Positions 43,397-56,056 of a stretch of 64,000 bases of DNA are shown here, piece after piece (the first letter of the stretch is position 1; every line of letters begins with the position of its first letter). Under the pieces are notes generated by a model. That model was not told the DNA's origin. It saw only the letters and a program-made list of their open reading frames with translations, and did no database searches. The position numbers and the translations under genes are program-made. This stretch comes from Phialophora verrucosa. Lineage: Eukaryota > Ascomycota > Eurotiomycetes > Chaetothyriales > Herpotrichiellaceae. The stretch covers positions 1,860,001-1,924,000 of the forward strand of contig MSED01000015.1 in assembly GCA_002099365.1 (NCBI GenBank), in the 5' to 3' direction.

Positions 43397-44587
43397 GTTT
43401 GTGAGCGTGGGGCTTGTTGCGTGTGGGTTGAAGCTTTGGGAACTGCAGCTATTCTGTCTTTGCGAGAGCAACTGGACACCTGCAATGGTGATCAAGTGTT
43501 GACACTCAATGAGAGGCTCCTGCTCTTATTGTCCTCGACCTCCATTTCGCAACACCGTTTAACTCCGCAACCTCGACCCAGTGTCTGGACATGTCACGAC
43601 TAAGTCCATGGCAGCGACGACTGGGGCTGAGGTGCGATATTCAGCCCCCTCGGCCTTTCAAAATGACCTGTCGGATGGATGTCAGCGTACGAAGACGGCG
43701 ATCACCCGGCCGAGGGGAAAACACGAGATGTTGCTAAAGAACGCAAGTTCCTCAACCGGTAATTGCGGTGCGCCTGCAGACGTCATGTTGTCAGTGGCAT
43801 CCACCACCAGCGAACCACCCACCCCCCTTCTTCCCTTCTCCTCGGACTTTATTGTAAGTGCCACGAGCCTTCAGATCGCGCCTCGTAGGCTCGAAGCTTA
43901 AGCCCGGCAACGTGGTATGCATTGGTGTGTAAGGCGGATGTCCCCAAGCTTCGTACATCCTCTCCATCCCTTTCCTCAATTCGTTTCAATTCCTCAATCC
44001 GTGAAACGCAGGTCATCGGGTGGCAGCAGTAGTTTCGTCCGTGCCGACTGTGCAAAGGTCAACACGGCAACATCAAGATTGGCGACGTTCGCCTCTGGTG
44101 CATCTCCATTTCCCCTCTTATCGGCCACTGCTCGACCGAAGCAAGGCTCCGGGTAAATAAGCGGCACCGGCGATATTGAACAAGTTCCTTCGCCGTGGAA
44201 ACCCTCCAGGACCCAACTGAGGACTTTTCCATACCATCAAGCTCCCATGCTACATTTGTCCCCTTTTCAGAGAGCCCCCGCCTAGAGTCGTACTCGATGC
44301 CTCCGAAGGCTTCCAACCCGGCCGCACGATCTAACGAAATCGTAGCCATGGAGCTGCCAAATCTCTCTGCTGCAGGCCGGCCAGTTAAGGAATGCAGATG
44401 ACGAATGTTTCCGCATGATTCAGTCATTGGTGCAGGGTCACCGTGAGTATGTATACCGTTCCACAGTATGACTGAGGGAGTGGAAAAAGCATTATCTATG
44501 CTGGACTGAGTCGAAACTAACAGCTTCCTTCCTTCCATGAACTTGTGACATCCTGAACCCTTTTGGTCATCGAGTCGCGAAGCAGCA
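43397..44587. other. Intergenic region between divergent SDR and reductase pseudogene
   Basis: About 1.2 kb. A minus frame of 159 codons (44538-44059) begins with ATG but has no recognisable domain, and I do not support it as a gene. No repeat or RNA gene is noted. Confidence 0.45.
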
Positions 44588-45629
44588 ATGTCGGACGGCC
44601 CTCTTGTCTATATCACGGGAGCTACAGGCCATATCGGCTACGCAATCCTCGTTCTGCTCCTGAAAAAGGGTTACCGAGTCCGTGTCTCGACCCGCAAGCT
44701 GGCCACGGCACAAAAGCTCAAGGGCCTCCCTTCCGTCAAACCCTCCGTCGACCAAAGTTTCTTTTGTTGAGGTTCCAGACGTCTTAGCCGACTGTGCCCA
44801 CAATGATGCAGTGAAAGATGTCAACTATATCGTGCACGTTGCCTCGCCCCTCCCTGACGATTCTCAGACCGGTACGGACTTCGACATTGAAAAGACCTAC
44901 ATCGCACCAGCCATTCAAGGCAATATCGGCTTGCTCAAGGCAGCTCAGAAGTCCCCGACCGTCAAGCGCGTCGTCATCACCTCGTCCGCCGCCATCCTCA
45001 CCAAGAAGGAAGGCCACAGCACCATCGGACAAGACGATCTTGCTCCCGTGCCTGAGGTCAAGGACATTGCGAAACACCCTTGGGCTGCATACGGGGCGTC
45101 CAAGGTTCTCGCCAACGCCGCGGCAGATGAATTCATCAAGACCAACAAGCTGCACTTCGACATCGTGCACATCCTGCCCAGCTATGTCCAGGGCCGCAAC
45201 GAACCTGTCACCTCATCCCGTCAACTGGTCGAACGACCTTCGTCCAACCAAACCATGATAAGATTCCTCCTCGGCTACAAAGAGGATAAGCCTCGCCCGA
45301 ACGACCTCGTCCTGCTCGATGACGTTGCCGCAGTGCATGTCGCGGCCATGGAGGCCCCGGACATCGGGACCGGAGAACGGTTTATTGCCGCCTACCCCTC
45401 GCCCGTGTCCTGGGTCGATGTTGAAAAGGTGGTGAAGAGATTATTCCCCAAGGAGGTGGAAAGTGGGATCTTGCCCTTGGGAGGCGAATGCCCGGACTGA
45501 GTCTCGCACTTTGATCCAAGCAAGACGACGGAGAGGTTGGGCGTCGAATTCCATGGCATAGAAGACATGGTGACGAGTTTGGTAGGACAGTATGTTGAGC
45601 TGGTCGAGAAAGAGAGGACTGCAGCATAA
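44588..45629 (+). pseudogene. Broken dihydroflavonol-4-reductase-like NAD(P)-dependent reductase
   Basis: The sequence encodes most of an extended SDR of the DFR/GRE2 type (fungal aldehyde or ketone reductases). The start ATG 44588 gives LVYITGATGHIGYAILVLLL, the cofactor motif. After about 50 codons the frame shifts by one base between about 44730 and 44760; the original frame stops at 44768. The +1 frame then continues with SFVEVPDVLADCAHNDAVKD, RVVITSSAAILT and the active-site AAYGASK (Tyr and Lys present). A TGA at 45498-45500 interrupts the same frame, after which SHFDPSKTTERLGVEFHGIE and the rest of the normal C terminus continue to TAA at 45627-45629. No GT-AG intron explains either lesion. 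It is a recent pseudogene, or the assembly has errors. I do not count it as functional. Confidence 0.8.
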
Positions 45630-46341
45630 AGATGTAATCATCAACATGAATATCACCCTCACGTCACCATCGCCCCCGGCGCCGCCAGCCTTGATGCCCA
45701 GTGAAAGTCGGACGAGCCAAAGCTCAGGACGTGACGGTGAAATGTGCAACGAGAGCATACCGTTGGTTGTCAGTGTTCAAGAAAGAGGAAATGCAGAGAC
45801 TTGTTCTCACGAGAAAAAATGCACAAACTTGTCCCCTACCGTATGGAATAGCCACGCCTGTACAGATCGGCATACAACTAGTTACTTACTATGTAGTCGA
45901 ACGCCCGTAGGACGTAGGAGGTCCATCGGCTCGTTTCGTAAGCTCATGCCATACGTGTCTTTTCTCCCGACAGAGGAGCCTTTACACTCCGTCCCACCGA
46001 ACCATCGGACTATGAGATAGGCTCATAGACGGCCGTCGTGCGGTCTGGGCGTGTTGCGAGCAGTGAGGCGGGTAGGCACGCATGGCATGGCAGGTCTGCC
46101 GTGTACACTATGTCCCGCCCCGACTCGACGCGAAGCTGTCAAGGACACGATCCTAAAACGCATCCACAGATCTGGTCACACACATGAACGCACAAAGCAT
46201 ACCAGGTGGTTGATCGTTCGCTTAGCCCGCTTCCGGAAGCACTGCGGTTAGGACTCGTTCTGTTTCTGCGCGAATGTTGGCCATGGAGCCATCGAAATGG
46301 CCCGAGTCGGACTCTTCGTCATTGTCATTATTTCATTTCGC
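45630..46341. other. Intergenic region
   Basis: About 710 bp between the reductase pseudogene and the 3' end of SQT1. No gene or repeat is recognised. Confidence 0.5.
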
Positions 46342-47745
46342 TCATGAGATATCCGCCCGGAAGACCAAGCTGACGCCATCATCGCCTGCTGTGACGATTC
46401 TATTTCCGCCGCCGCCCTGCACGAAGCCCAACACACCGCCGCCCTCGCCTTCTCCTCGGTGGCCCCTCCACTCGCTCAGGAAACCCTGGCCAGCGGCCGT
46501 GGTCCCGCCCCGGACATCCCAGCGCCTGACCACGCCGTCCATGCCCGCCGTGGTCAAAAGCCAGCCTCCTTTCTGGGGATTGCGCACAAACTCGACCTTC
46601 ACCACTGCGTACTCTTCGTGTGCTTCTTTGATGTGTCTCCGCAAAGCGAATCGGTGGGCTGTATCGAAAAGGGTGACCGACCCATCGACACTCCCGGCCG
46701 CTAGAATGTTCAGAGGTGGCGACGAAAACGACAGAGTCTCGATCCCGTCGGTCTGCGCCTGCATTGACGCCAGGATCTGCCCTGCCGACGAGGCGGGCTG
46801 CTTGGCCCCGCCTTTGGGTTTCGTCTTCTTATCCTGATCCGCCGGCTGAGGTAGACCCACGACTTTGATGTGTCCTTCGGCCCCGCCGACTGCGACCAAC
46901 GACGCCGTGCATGCAACGCTGTACAACCCGCCTTCGACCTCGAAGCGTTGATCGGCGGTCGTTTTAGACACGACGGCCTGGCCTGTGGAGAAAACATCCC
47001 ACACGTACAGGCTCCCGTCCTCGGAGACCGTCGCGAGGAGGTTGCCGTCCGGCGTCCACGCCCCGGCCGTACACGCCGCTGTGTGCAGATAGAAGGCCTG
47101 CACGATCGTTAGGGGCGAGGCTTTGTCGTCTCCGTCGACCTTATACACCCAGACGGAGCCGTCGTTGGCGCCCAGGGCGACTACGTTTTCGTGCTCCGTG
47201 TTCGGCGACGCAGCCACCCAGTTGATTTCTTCCACCTCGGCGGTCTGGGCGACGAAGGTCCACGCCTTGGATCCGGACTGGTCGGCTGACCGCCAGGCGC
47301 GCAGTTTCCCATCCAACCCCGCGGTGAGGACGTACTCGCCGCGCGGGTACGTGAATGCCACAGCGTTGACTGAGTCGGTGTGTCCGTCTAGCTTTTGTAG
47401 GGGCGCAATGCCTGCTCTTTCACCTTGCTGCTTTTCTTGTGGAGCCGTCGGTATTGACGCGTCGAACAGGTACGCGAGGTCGTCACCACCACCTGTCACT
47501 ATGATATTCGCGTTTATGGGGTGTTGCGCTATGCAGAAGATGCTGTCTGTGTGGGCGTCAAAGTGGGCGGCCGAGTCATTTTGTAGTTGGATTTCCTGCT
47601 CTTCGGCGTCGAGGTCGTCCTCGTCATCCATAGGGTGGTCGGGATCTTCGTCGATGATCTCCTCAGCGGCTTCGTCGGCGTCGAGGAGGTCGTCATCTTC
47701 GGGTTCTAGGGCCTCAGGAGGGCGGGGGACGGGATCGGGAGCCAT
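46342..47745 (-). CDS. SQT1: SQT1-like WD40 ribosome-assembly protein
   Basis: Predicted chaperone for ribosomal protein uL16 (Rpl10) acting in late 60S assembly in the cytoplasm. Single exon of 467 residues from ATG 47745. The first about 60 residues are acidic (PEDDDLLDADEAAEEIIDED, DDEDDLDAEE), as in SQT1 and the related AAMP proteins. A WD40 propeller follows: AHTDSIFCIAQHPINANIIV, DGHTDSVNAVAFTYPRGEYV with GLDGKLRAW, then TPDGNLLATVSEDGSLYVWD, AAGSVDGSVTLFD and AGMDGVVRRWDVR. The end EDGVSLVF-like DDGVSLVFRADIS closes the propeller. The length fits the family. Plus-strand frames opposite it are shadows. Confidence 0.87.
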   Translation of the reverse strand: MAPDPVPRPPEALEPEDDDLLDADEAAEEIIDEDPDHPMDDEDDLDAEEQEIQLQNDSAAHFDAHTDSIFCIAQHPINANIIVTGGGDDLAYLFDASIPTAPQEKQQGERAGIAPLQKLDGHTDSVNAVAFTYPRGEYVLTAGLDGKLRAWRSADQSGSKAWTFVAQTAEVEEINWVAASPNTEHENVVALGANDGSVWVYKVDGDDKASPLTIVQAFYLHTAACTAGAWTPDGNLLATVSEDGSLYVWDVFSTGQAVVSKTTADQRFEVEGGLYSVACTASLVAVGGAEGHIKVVGLPQPADQDKKTKPKGGAKQPASSAGQILASMQAQTDGIETLSFSSPPLNILAAGSVDGSVTLFDTAHRFALRRHIKEAHEEYAVVKVEFVRNPQKGGWLLTTAGMDGVVRRWDVRGGTTAAGQGFLSEWRGHRGEGEGGGVLGFVQGGGGNRIVTAGDDGVSLVFRADIS

Positions 47746-49866
47746 GGTGAGTGGGGTGGGGTTGACGACAGGAGAGGATGGTATTTTCTGAGGGATTGAG
47801 AGGCCGCAAGATCAAGGGCACGGCGCGGGAGGTGTCCAAGAGTGAGAGAGTGTAAATATCGACGTGAACAGAGGCGGTTTTATGAATCGGTCAACATGAT
47901 ACTGGCGACGCCGCTGGCTTAGAAATTCATTTCTGAAAGTTTGCCCGCAGCACGAAGTGCGTCATTGGCTTGACGGAGAGCCAGCCTTGCGGGAATCTTC
48001 AGCCTCGTTGTGAGGAGCCGTCACCAGTCACCACCAGGTCCGGAGTACTATCACCAGTGACCTTAACGATGTCATTACTACTCCTACTGGTGCTATAGGT
48101 ACAATCTCTGCTGCATTGAGAAAGTCTGTTCCTCGGGGGACTCATTGTATCGAAGCAAGTACATCGCATCACCATGGGATCCTCTCAACAATCAGTGTCC
48201 TACACGGCCCAGCGGGTTACCTAGGGCGGCCCGCGCCTGAACCGGGGGTTTGTTGACGAATCTCTCACGTCTACTTGGTAAGCAAGAGTCGCTCGAGCCG
48301 GATCCATGGACCAGCTACACAATAGGAGGCGCACCTAGCATGTCTCTTTTGACCTCATGTCAAGAACATGATTTGTTTTAGACATGATTTCTCGGGCCGG
48401 TTCCCTTCCACCGGGCTGTGGCCGTATTTATGAAACGGCCGGGCACATGGTGGTGGGGATCTAACTTCTCGAGGAGAAGAAAAGCAGCAAGACTCCGAAA
48501 TGATAGGAAATCCTTCCGTCGTATCACGAGTATCAGCGTGATGAACCTGCGTGGCCGACATGCGTGCTGTGGAACGCGACGGGAGACCCGACACACGCTG
48601 GATTTCCTTCCAGGTAACGCGGGCATCACGGGCATATGCATGAGACAGATCAGACATGGATGTTTGGGTGAACGTGTCTTCGGCGAATTTCCAACGCTTC
48701 CAGGCACCTCCTGAGAGTGTTTCAGAAGTACAGTGGGATCCGATACGGAGCACCTCGAGAGGGTCGAAGTTCATCTCACCAAGCGCAGATCGTATCTAAG
48801 CCCGAGGAAGCCACCTTCCGAGGCATCGCCAATAGGCGCCTTGACTGGTTCAATCGTAGAATTTATTTCTGGTCGCTAGGGAGCTTGGCCACCACACATC
48901 ATGCAAGGCGAGGCCTAAGGAGCCCTATAGCCATCTTCTTTCCCCGTCATTTGCTCGCCTCCCTCCCGTAAGGTTACCCTTCTCCATTCATTTTAGCCGC
49001 CCACTGTAACAGCGATATATCTTAGTTGGCGTTCAGTGGGAGCCGAGACCAATCCAACTCTGCTTTCGCGCTCTTACTGGTTTCAGCCTGATGCTGGGAA
49101 ACAAAAATATTGCCTCCAACATGGAGTGAACCTGGGATCTGCGTGTCCATTTGCATGAAGAAGGGTTATCCTTTCAGGGGTACCTACAAGTTGCCAGTGC
49201 GCAAAAAATACCCGGCCCTTTTGACAACGGGTACTTACTAGATTTCACGTTCACCTTTTCACATCGACGCATATACTGAGGACAAATTGTGTGGTTGTCA
49301 AATATCAATCGTACAGTCTTCCTAGCCGACCTTGGCACATTGAACCTTGTAGTCCCTCTCCACGCTCCCGAGCAAACAGATGATCTCCCTCTATCTGCGG
49401 AGTCCTGTTCCTTCTCACTAAACCCAAATTCCCGGTAACGACTTGACGAGCAAAGTACGAAGTACTTTTAGGGCGCAACCTTGCCGCGATCGACCTCCTG
49501 TGACAAGGTGCTGTAACTGAGGAGGAAGGGGAGCACACCTCATGCGCTTTTGAACCGGACACCGCCGCAAGTGCCCAAGGCCGACCTAGTCGAAAAGCGC
49601 GGACCCCAGCTACGACCCATTCATCCTCGCCGGCCAAGTCACCACTCCGTACGAATTGAGAGAATCGTCACGACATCTTCGGGCCTCTGCTCGCTACTTC
49701 ATCCAGATTGTAGCCGCACGCATGCCGTCAGTGCCAACCGCTCCTCAACCCACCGTTACCCCTCATTGAGCACAACTTCTGCTTCACGATCGACCTCCTG
49801 ACTGGCGGCTCCGCTCTGTATCACACGGGACGTGTAACAGAGCGCACCTCCAAACGCCATCCGACA
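47746..49866. other. Divergent intergenic region, SQT1 and CLA4 promoters
   Basis: About 2.1 kb. Minus frames at 48355-48774 and 49305-49637 lack domains. The long upstream region of the kinase probably contains its 5' leader. An AAGTACGAAGTACTTT inverted motif is at about 49457-49470. No gene is supported. Confidence 0.5.
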
Positions 49867-52644
49867 ATGGCGTCTGGACAGGAAAATGGGTAAGTGGTCT
49901 GGAAGCGATTCGAGGCGCTGCTACTATTACGCATCCTACAATTTCATTCCTGACCTTGGACAGCTTTTACTCATCCGGTCAATTCATGAACCCCGGTCCA
50001 GCTCCTCGCCCTCCGACCGACAGACCCCGACATCTCGAGCTGCAGCGCTCAAACTCGTCCATACCGACCGCCACCTTCGAATCCATGTCTATCGCCGCAC
50101 CGGCGTCGCCTGCAGTCAGCACGCCCAGCGCCCCGTACTTTTCCAACGGAAGTTCGCTCTCGTTGTCATCTGGAAAACCCTCCGGGCCGGTTACGATCAT
50201 CAAAGAAGGCCATGTGCGCTGCAAAGAAGACAAGTTTCTTGCCCAATGGAACCAGCGGTACCTCATCCTGCGAGAATTCAGGTTAGATTTTATGAAGAGC
50301 GAGAATGGAAAACTCATGCAGTCCATCCAACTGAACACTGTCACTGGGGTGACTCGGTCGGAAGAGACCCGGATGGCCTTTGAGATCACCCGTGTCGCCA
50401 ATCCCAAAGACGTAGGCGGCAAGGTCATCATGCCTCGAGACCTGCCCACTCGAACAATGACCTGTGAGGTCCGCAACGACGACGAAATCTACGATTGGAT
50501 TGACAAGATATACGAGCGATGCCCTGGCATGGGAGGCGTCAGCAACCCGACCAATTTCAGCCACCGCATCCACGTTGGCTTTGACCCTCAGACCGGTGGT
50601 TTTGTCGGGCTCCCCCAAGAATGGGAGAAACTATTGAATAATTCCGCCATTACAAGAGACGACTACAAAAAGAATCCCCAGGCTGTCATTGAAGTGCTAC
50701 AGTTCGTTTCAGACCAGAAGATGCGTGAACAACACCCCGAAATGTATACTCCCGGCATGGTCACACCACCGGCGACTCAACCGAATAAGCAGCTCGGATA
50801 CTCAACAGGCGGCAATACTGTTGCGCCTCCGAGGCCAGCACCTCCTACAGATGCCCAGCGGTATAATGCTAATCAATTCATCAACAAGTACCAACAGGAT
50901 GGCCCAGCCCGGACAGGAACACCCCCGGCCAAGCCTCAGCTGCAGCGTGCGCAAACTGATAAAGGATCCTATGATATGGAGGCTGACGCTGCGCGGATAA
51001 AGGCTATCGCTATGGAGGAGCAGAAAAACCGACAGATGGAAGCGGACGCGAAGCGGGCCCGAGAGCTCGAAAGACAACAGGAGCGAGAGCGAGAAGAGGC
51101 AGAACGTATCCGGAAAGAGCAAGAAGCCTACAACGCTTCGCTACCAAAGTCTCGTCCGCCCATGGCCCAACAGGAGATTGGAGGCTACGCAAGCGGTCCT
51201 AACCGACAGGATCCCAGATACAATCCGGCTCGAGCGGCTCCAAGCGCTCCTCAACAGTCATCCTCGCTTCGACAGCAGCCGACAGCACAAAGACAAGCTC
51301 CTTCTGCTCCCAGTGGCGGTTCGCAGAAATCCATCCCTCAATCCACCTCAGTCGGTCAGGCTTCATTACGCTCGCCAGACAGCAGAGACCGCGACCGCCA
51401 GCCATCACCAAATGCTAGATATCCACCGAATGAGCCAACACGGAAAGACTCCGCCCCTAAACCACAGACAAATGGAGTCAACGGACAGTCCTCAAGCCGG
51501 TCACAGGGATCGGTACAGCAACCCAAGCCTCTGAACGTGGCTAAACAGCCACAAACCAAGCCTGCAGCTGACCCTCGGAAAGAAGCAGAAATTGCTCTGA
51601 CTGCGAAGAAGCCCGTCGAGGAGCGCGCCAAGGAGGTGCGGATGTCCAGCATGAGCGAAAGTGAGGTTATGGCCAAGCTTAAACAGGTCGTCTCCAAGGA
51701 TAACCCGATGGAGTCTTATAGCAAGCAAAAGAAAATCGGCCAGGGCGCCTCGGGCTCGGTCTACGTTGCCAGAGTCAAGGAAAGCGCCACATCGACTGTT
51801 GCGCGTGAAATCTATCGTACCCACGGGCCTAAAGGCCAGGTCGCTATCAAACAGATGGACCTCCGCAATCAGCCACGGAAAGAACTGATCGTCAACGAAA
51901 TCATCGTGATGAAAGACTCGAAGCATCCGAACATTGTTAATTTCCTGGACTCTTTCTTACAGGAGCAGAACAACGAGCTCTGGGTGGTGATGGAGTTTAT
52001 GGAGGGCGGTGCGCTCACGGACATTATCGACAATAACCCGGTGATCACAGAAGATCAGATCGCCACCATCTGTTTCGAAACTTGCAAAGGACTCGCCCAC
52101 CTGCACTCCCAGGACATTATCCACAGAGACATTAAGAGCGATAACGTGTTGCTCGACCGCGTGGGAAATGTCAAGATCAGTAAGTTGCTGCCACGCGCTA
52201 TGTGATTCCCTTGCTGACCAAGTGTTTCCAGCCGATTTTGGGTTCTGTGCTAAGCTCACCGAGTCGAAGAGCAAACGCGCGACCATGGTTGGTACGCCAT
52301 ACTGGATGGCACCTGAAGTCGTCAAACAGAAAGAATATGGCCCCAAAGTTGACATCTGGTCATTGGGGATTATGGCAATTGAAATGATCGAATCCGAACC
52401 CCCCTACTTGAACGAAGAGCCACTCAAGGCTCTGTTCCTAATTGCCACTAATGGCACGCCTCGACTAAAGAACCCCAACAAACTCTCTCGGGAGCTAAAG
52501 GCATTCCTGAGTGTCTGCCTCTGCGTCGATGTTAGGAGCCGCGCGAGCGCTGAAGAACTTTTGCGCAATGACTTTATGCGCATGGGATGCAGCTTGGCAA
52601 GCCTAAGCGAACTGTTGAAATGGCGAGAGAAGGGTCGACAATAG
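49867..52644 (+). CDS. CLA4: CLA4-type p21-activated protein kinase (PAK)
   Basis: Ser/Thr kinase effector of Cdc42/Rac controlling polarity, septins and cytokinesis. Three exons: 49867-49889 (only 23 nt, MASGQEN plus two bases), 49964-52179 and 52232-52644, giving 883 residues. A PH domain is at about 84-195 ([20 protein letters not shown], then [14 protein letters not shown]), which separates the CLA4 class from STE20. The CRIB motif is at about 199-215 ([16 protein letters not shown]). A long Pro/Gln/Ser-rich linker with an Arg/Glu coiled segment follows. The kinase domain occupies about 595-865: [19 protein letters not shown] with catalytic Lys, [20 protein letters not shown] (split by the second intron before Asp) and [11 protein letters not shown]. 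The C-terminal [10 protein letters not shown] end is typical. The tiny first exon is supported by GTAAGT and an in-frame join. Confidence 0.95.
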
Positions 52645-54191
52645 TCATTCAAGCATTGAATCTGAGTCTGGTTGGAGTCGATCCGTCGATCACGATGAGG
52701 CTCTGGATAAACGGTCATCGTGAGAGCATTATTCAGGCGTCGAAACGCATTTCGGTCCATGCCGCATTTTGGATAGGCGTGGACCGTGTTTTCAGCACCA
52801 GCGACGAGAGTCTAGACTGGCAGAGCCAGGGTTGCGGTGGAGCAGCCTGAATTTCCAAAGAGCTATGCTGCCCCGACACTTCCATCTCGGTCAAACAAAG
52901 GAGCAGTCTTGGGGCGTAACGGGTAATGCAGCCAGGGCGCAAGCATTGTTTTCACATCCTATTCCGGAGAGGGCCAGCCAAAGAGAAAGAGAACGGGAAA
53001 GATGATGATCTCTATTTACGTGTGATGAATGAATGGTAATGGATCTCTCAATTTAGATGCTTGCAAACCCGTTGCAAATCTGCCCATTTCAGCTTCAAAC
53101 AATGGGCACGAGTGATTGGTCGGGATATGGAGGAGGTCTATGGGCATGCAGCAGTGATGGATAGACACACGAAGTCAGCACGGTGGTATCGCGATATTGT
53201 TGGTCCTGCTCAATGCCCGAGCTGAGTGATTCGACGCGTGGATGGACGAACGTCTCGTTCGGGGCAAGGGCCGCCCTATGATACTATGGCTCGGATACAG
53301 TATAGAGCAGTGACAGGGGGAAGCAGAAGACGAGGTGCGACAAGCGCACATCCAGAGGGAGGAGGGACGTAAGAAAGTCCAAAAGATTTCCAGATTCTCA
53401 AATCCTCAAACTGGTTTCGTTCACAAGGACTGCCTACGTGGCTGTGCATTTGCTGGATGCTGTCTCCGTTGGGTCTCTCGCCCGATAAATGCTGACGGCC
53501 CTCCCCCTTTTCTAGGCCCGCCCGAGGTGAGATGCTTATCTGTGTGCAAGTCTCCAATGGCCCTATTGGCACCAATAGGCGTCTCTCGGGGTACAGTAGG
53601 CTACACGACGCGATCCGTGGGCAGATCTGTGGCCACTCAACGGCCCCAGGCCCCTCTGGATACGAGATCAACGCGCACAGGTACGACTACTCCGTAATCG
53701 TACCGGGAGCAGCTGCTGTCCTCGCTCTCACCTTATTTGCTGTTATGGCTGAAGCCTGAATTCTGCCCATAGCTACCGCCGGACGCACCCCCCTATTTCC
53801 GTAGACAGGCCAGCACGTCCTTGGCTATCAGCCGAAGAGAGGCACAGTTGTACTCGGCATCGCAGACACAAGTTCGTCCGGCTCGCGGCACTCCGACTGC
53901 CGCCCAAATAAATCAGTCCAATCCACGATATCGCTCCTTTCGGTCAATGCATACATTACGTCAAGACACGGTATCTAGTCGCAGTCGATCACATTGAGCA
54001 TTATCAATCACCTCGGATTCATTACTGGACGATTGATATTCGTTTCCCTCTCAATTGCCTACGGCAGGATGGCGGTGCAAACACCGTAGAAAGAGGGTTT
54101 CACACATATCACTGGCTCCGATCGGACTCCGACCACCATCCGTACAGACACGACCATATATCCGCCGCATCTCTACCCCCCTGCACACACG
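52645..54191. other. Intergenic region
   Basis: About 1.5 kb between the kinase and the MFS gene, both on the plus strand. Short frames only. AG-rich AGAGAAAGAGAACGGGAAAG is near 52981-53001. No gene, RNA or mobile element is recognised. Confidence 0.5.
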
Positions 54192-56056
54192 ATGCTCGAA
54201 CCCGAAGATGCCTTTGCGGAGGAGGCGCAAGAGGAGGCCAGATTGGCAGAGACTTCGCATGGCGCAACTACAATCAACACACGGTTCCATGTGAGGGATG
54301 GACAAGATGATGAAGACAACGAGACGAGCCCCTTGATGAGCCCTCGACAACGCCGCAAGAGCCCTGTCACCTATACCAGAGCCAGAACAAGCTATGAGAG
54401 AGCCATCAATGAGCCTTGGACTGGCGCGCATGGCGCAAGCGACCTCCCCTGGTATAAGAAACCCTCGGTATGCTTGGTGTCCTCGATCGAGTCTTCAAGA
54501 TGCTGACGAACTCAGATACTTTGGCTCCTACCTGCACTCTTTCCCTTCTCCGTTGCATTCGGCGGCATTATAGTCCCCAAGACATATCTCATCCTCGACC
54601 TCATCTGCAAGGAGTATCTCTCGGAGCAAGCATCGAAGGACCCGACCTTCAAGTTCTTGCCGGTCATTCTAGGAGAAGAGAATCCACAATGCAGGGATCC
54701 TCACGTCCAGTCCCGAGTTGCCAACTTCAACCTTTACGTCAATCTGCTCTCCGGTGTCTTCTCCGCCATTGTCTCTCCTCATTTGGGTTCGCTTTCCGAC
54801 CGTGTCGGGCGGAAAAAAGTCATGGTCTGTGCCTCTCTCGGCGCGCTCGCCGCAGAAGTCATTACCATCATTGTAGGTTCCACCGACGGCGGTGTTTCCG
54901 TTTACTGGCTGCTCCTCGGTGGCTTGATCGACGGTCTTTGCGGCTCCTTCACCACTGCTCTGGCACTGGCTTTCGCATATGCCTCGGACTGCTCACCTCC
55001 GGAGCGTCGAAATGTCGCATTTGGCTATTTCCATGGGACCCTTTTTGCGGGCATTGCAATTGGGCCCGTCATGGCGGGCTACGTGATCAAGGTCACCGGG
55101 ACGGTTATGGTTGTCTTCTACATCGCACTGGCATGTCAGGCGTGGTTTATCGTCTTCGTGTTGTTCGCCGTGCCCGAGTCACTGTCCAAAGAGCGACAGC
55201 TAATAGCCAGGGAGAAGCGACGCTTCGCCCAAGCCGAGACCGCAGACAACTCTTGGTGGACCAACGTGAAGAATTACAATCCCTTCGAGCCGCTGTGGGT
55301 ACTGCGACCCACTGGCGTCGGTTCAAGTGCGGCACTGCGGAAGAATCTATTCGTCCTTGCAGCCATAGATACAATGATGTTCGGAGTCGCCATGGGCACC
55401 ATGCAGATTATCATCATCTACGCAGAGTATCGCTTCGGCTGGACGGCCGTCAACGCCAGCATGTATCTTTCTGCCGTCAACATTTGCCGAGTCATGGGCC
55501 TGGTTCTACTCCTCCCCCTTCTGACCAGGATCTTCCGCGGGCCACAACACTTGCAATCGAAGGGACACAAGGGCTCCGACATGCTTGACATTTGGATCAT
55601 CAGGGGAGCCATTCTTTTCGACCTTCTTGGATACGTTGGCTATGCCATAGGACCGAATGGGGCGGTCATGGTTGTGTCGGGAATGATTGCATCCCTGGGT
55701 GGCATTGGGTCGCCTACGTTGCAGTCGTCTCTTACCAAGCATATCCCAGCGGACCGAACAGGGCAAGTGCTCGGCGCGTCAGGTCTTCTGCACGCCCTGG
55801 CTCGTGTCGTGGCTCCGACGGTTTTCAATCTCATCTACAGTCAGACAGTGGGCATCTATGCGGGCATTGTCTTCATTTGCTTAGCTTCCATTTTTGTGAT
55901 TGTTTTTGTGTTCAGTTGGTTCTTGAGGCCAAATGGTACGTTCATGCTCCGCTTACAAGACTGAAATTCCGATGCTGACAACATCTAGTGTCTCTCGCCG
56001 AACCGTCTAGTCTCGACCTTGATGAAGATGAGGACGAGAATAATCATTCTGAATGA
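54192..56056 (+). CDS. Major facilitator superfamily transporter
   Basis: Membrane transporter of 587 residues from three exons: 54192-54467, 54516-55935 and 55989-56056. The N-terminal cytosolic region of about 95 residues is charged (EEAQEEARLAE, DDEDNETSPL). Membrane segments begin in exon 2 (ILWLLPALFPFSVAFGGIIV). The MFS loop motif GSLSDRVGRKKVM is near residue 190, and YASDCSPPERRNVAFGYFHG marks the later TM4-5 region. A long central loop (KERQLIAREKRRFAQ) separates two six-helix halves. The short last exon gives an acidic tail (LDLDEDEDENNHSE). It resembles the tetracycline-resistance-like or general substrate MFS group in fungi; the substrate cannot be read from sequence. Without the third exon the open frame would end in a different tail. 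Confidence 0.87.

Noticed and set aside
44059..44538. Minus-strand frame of 159 codons
   Set aside because: It has an ATG but no domain, and sits in the region upstream of the reductase pseudogene and SDR.
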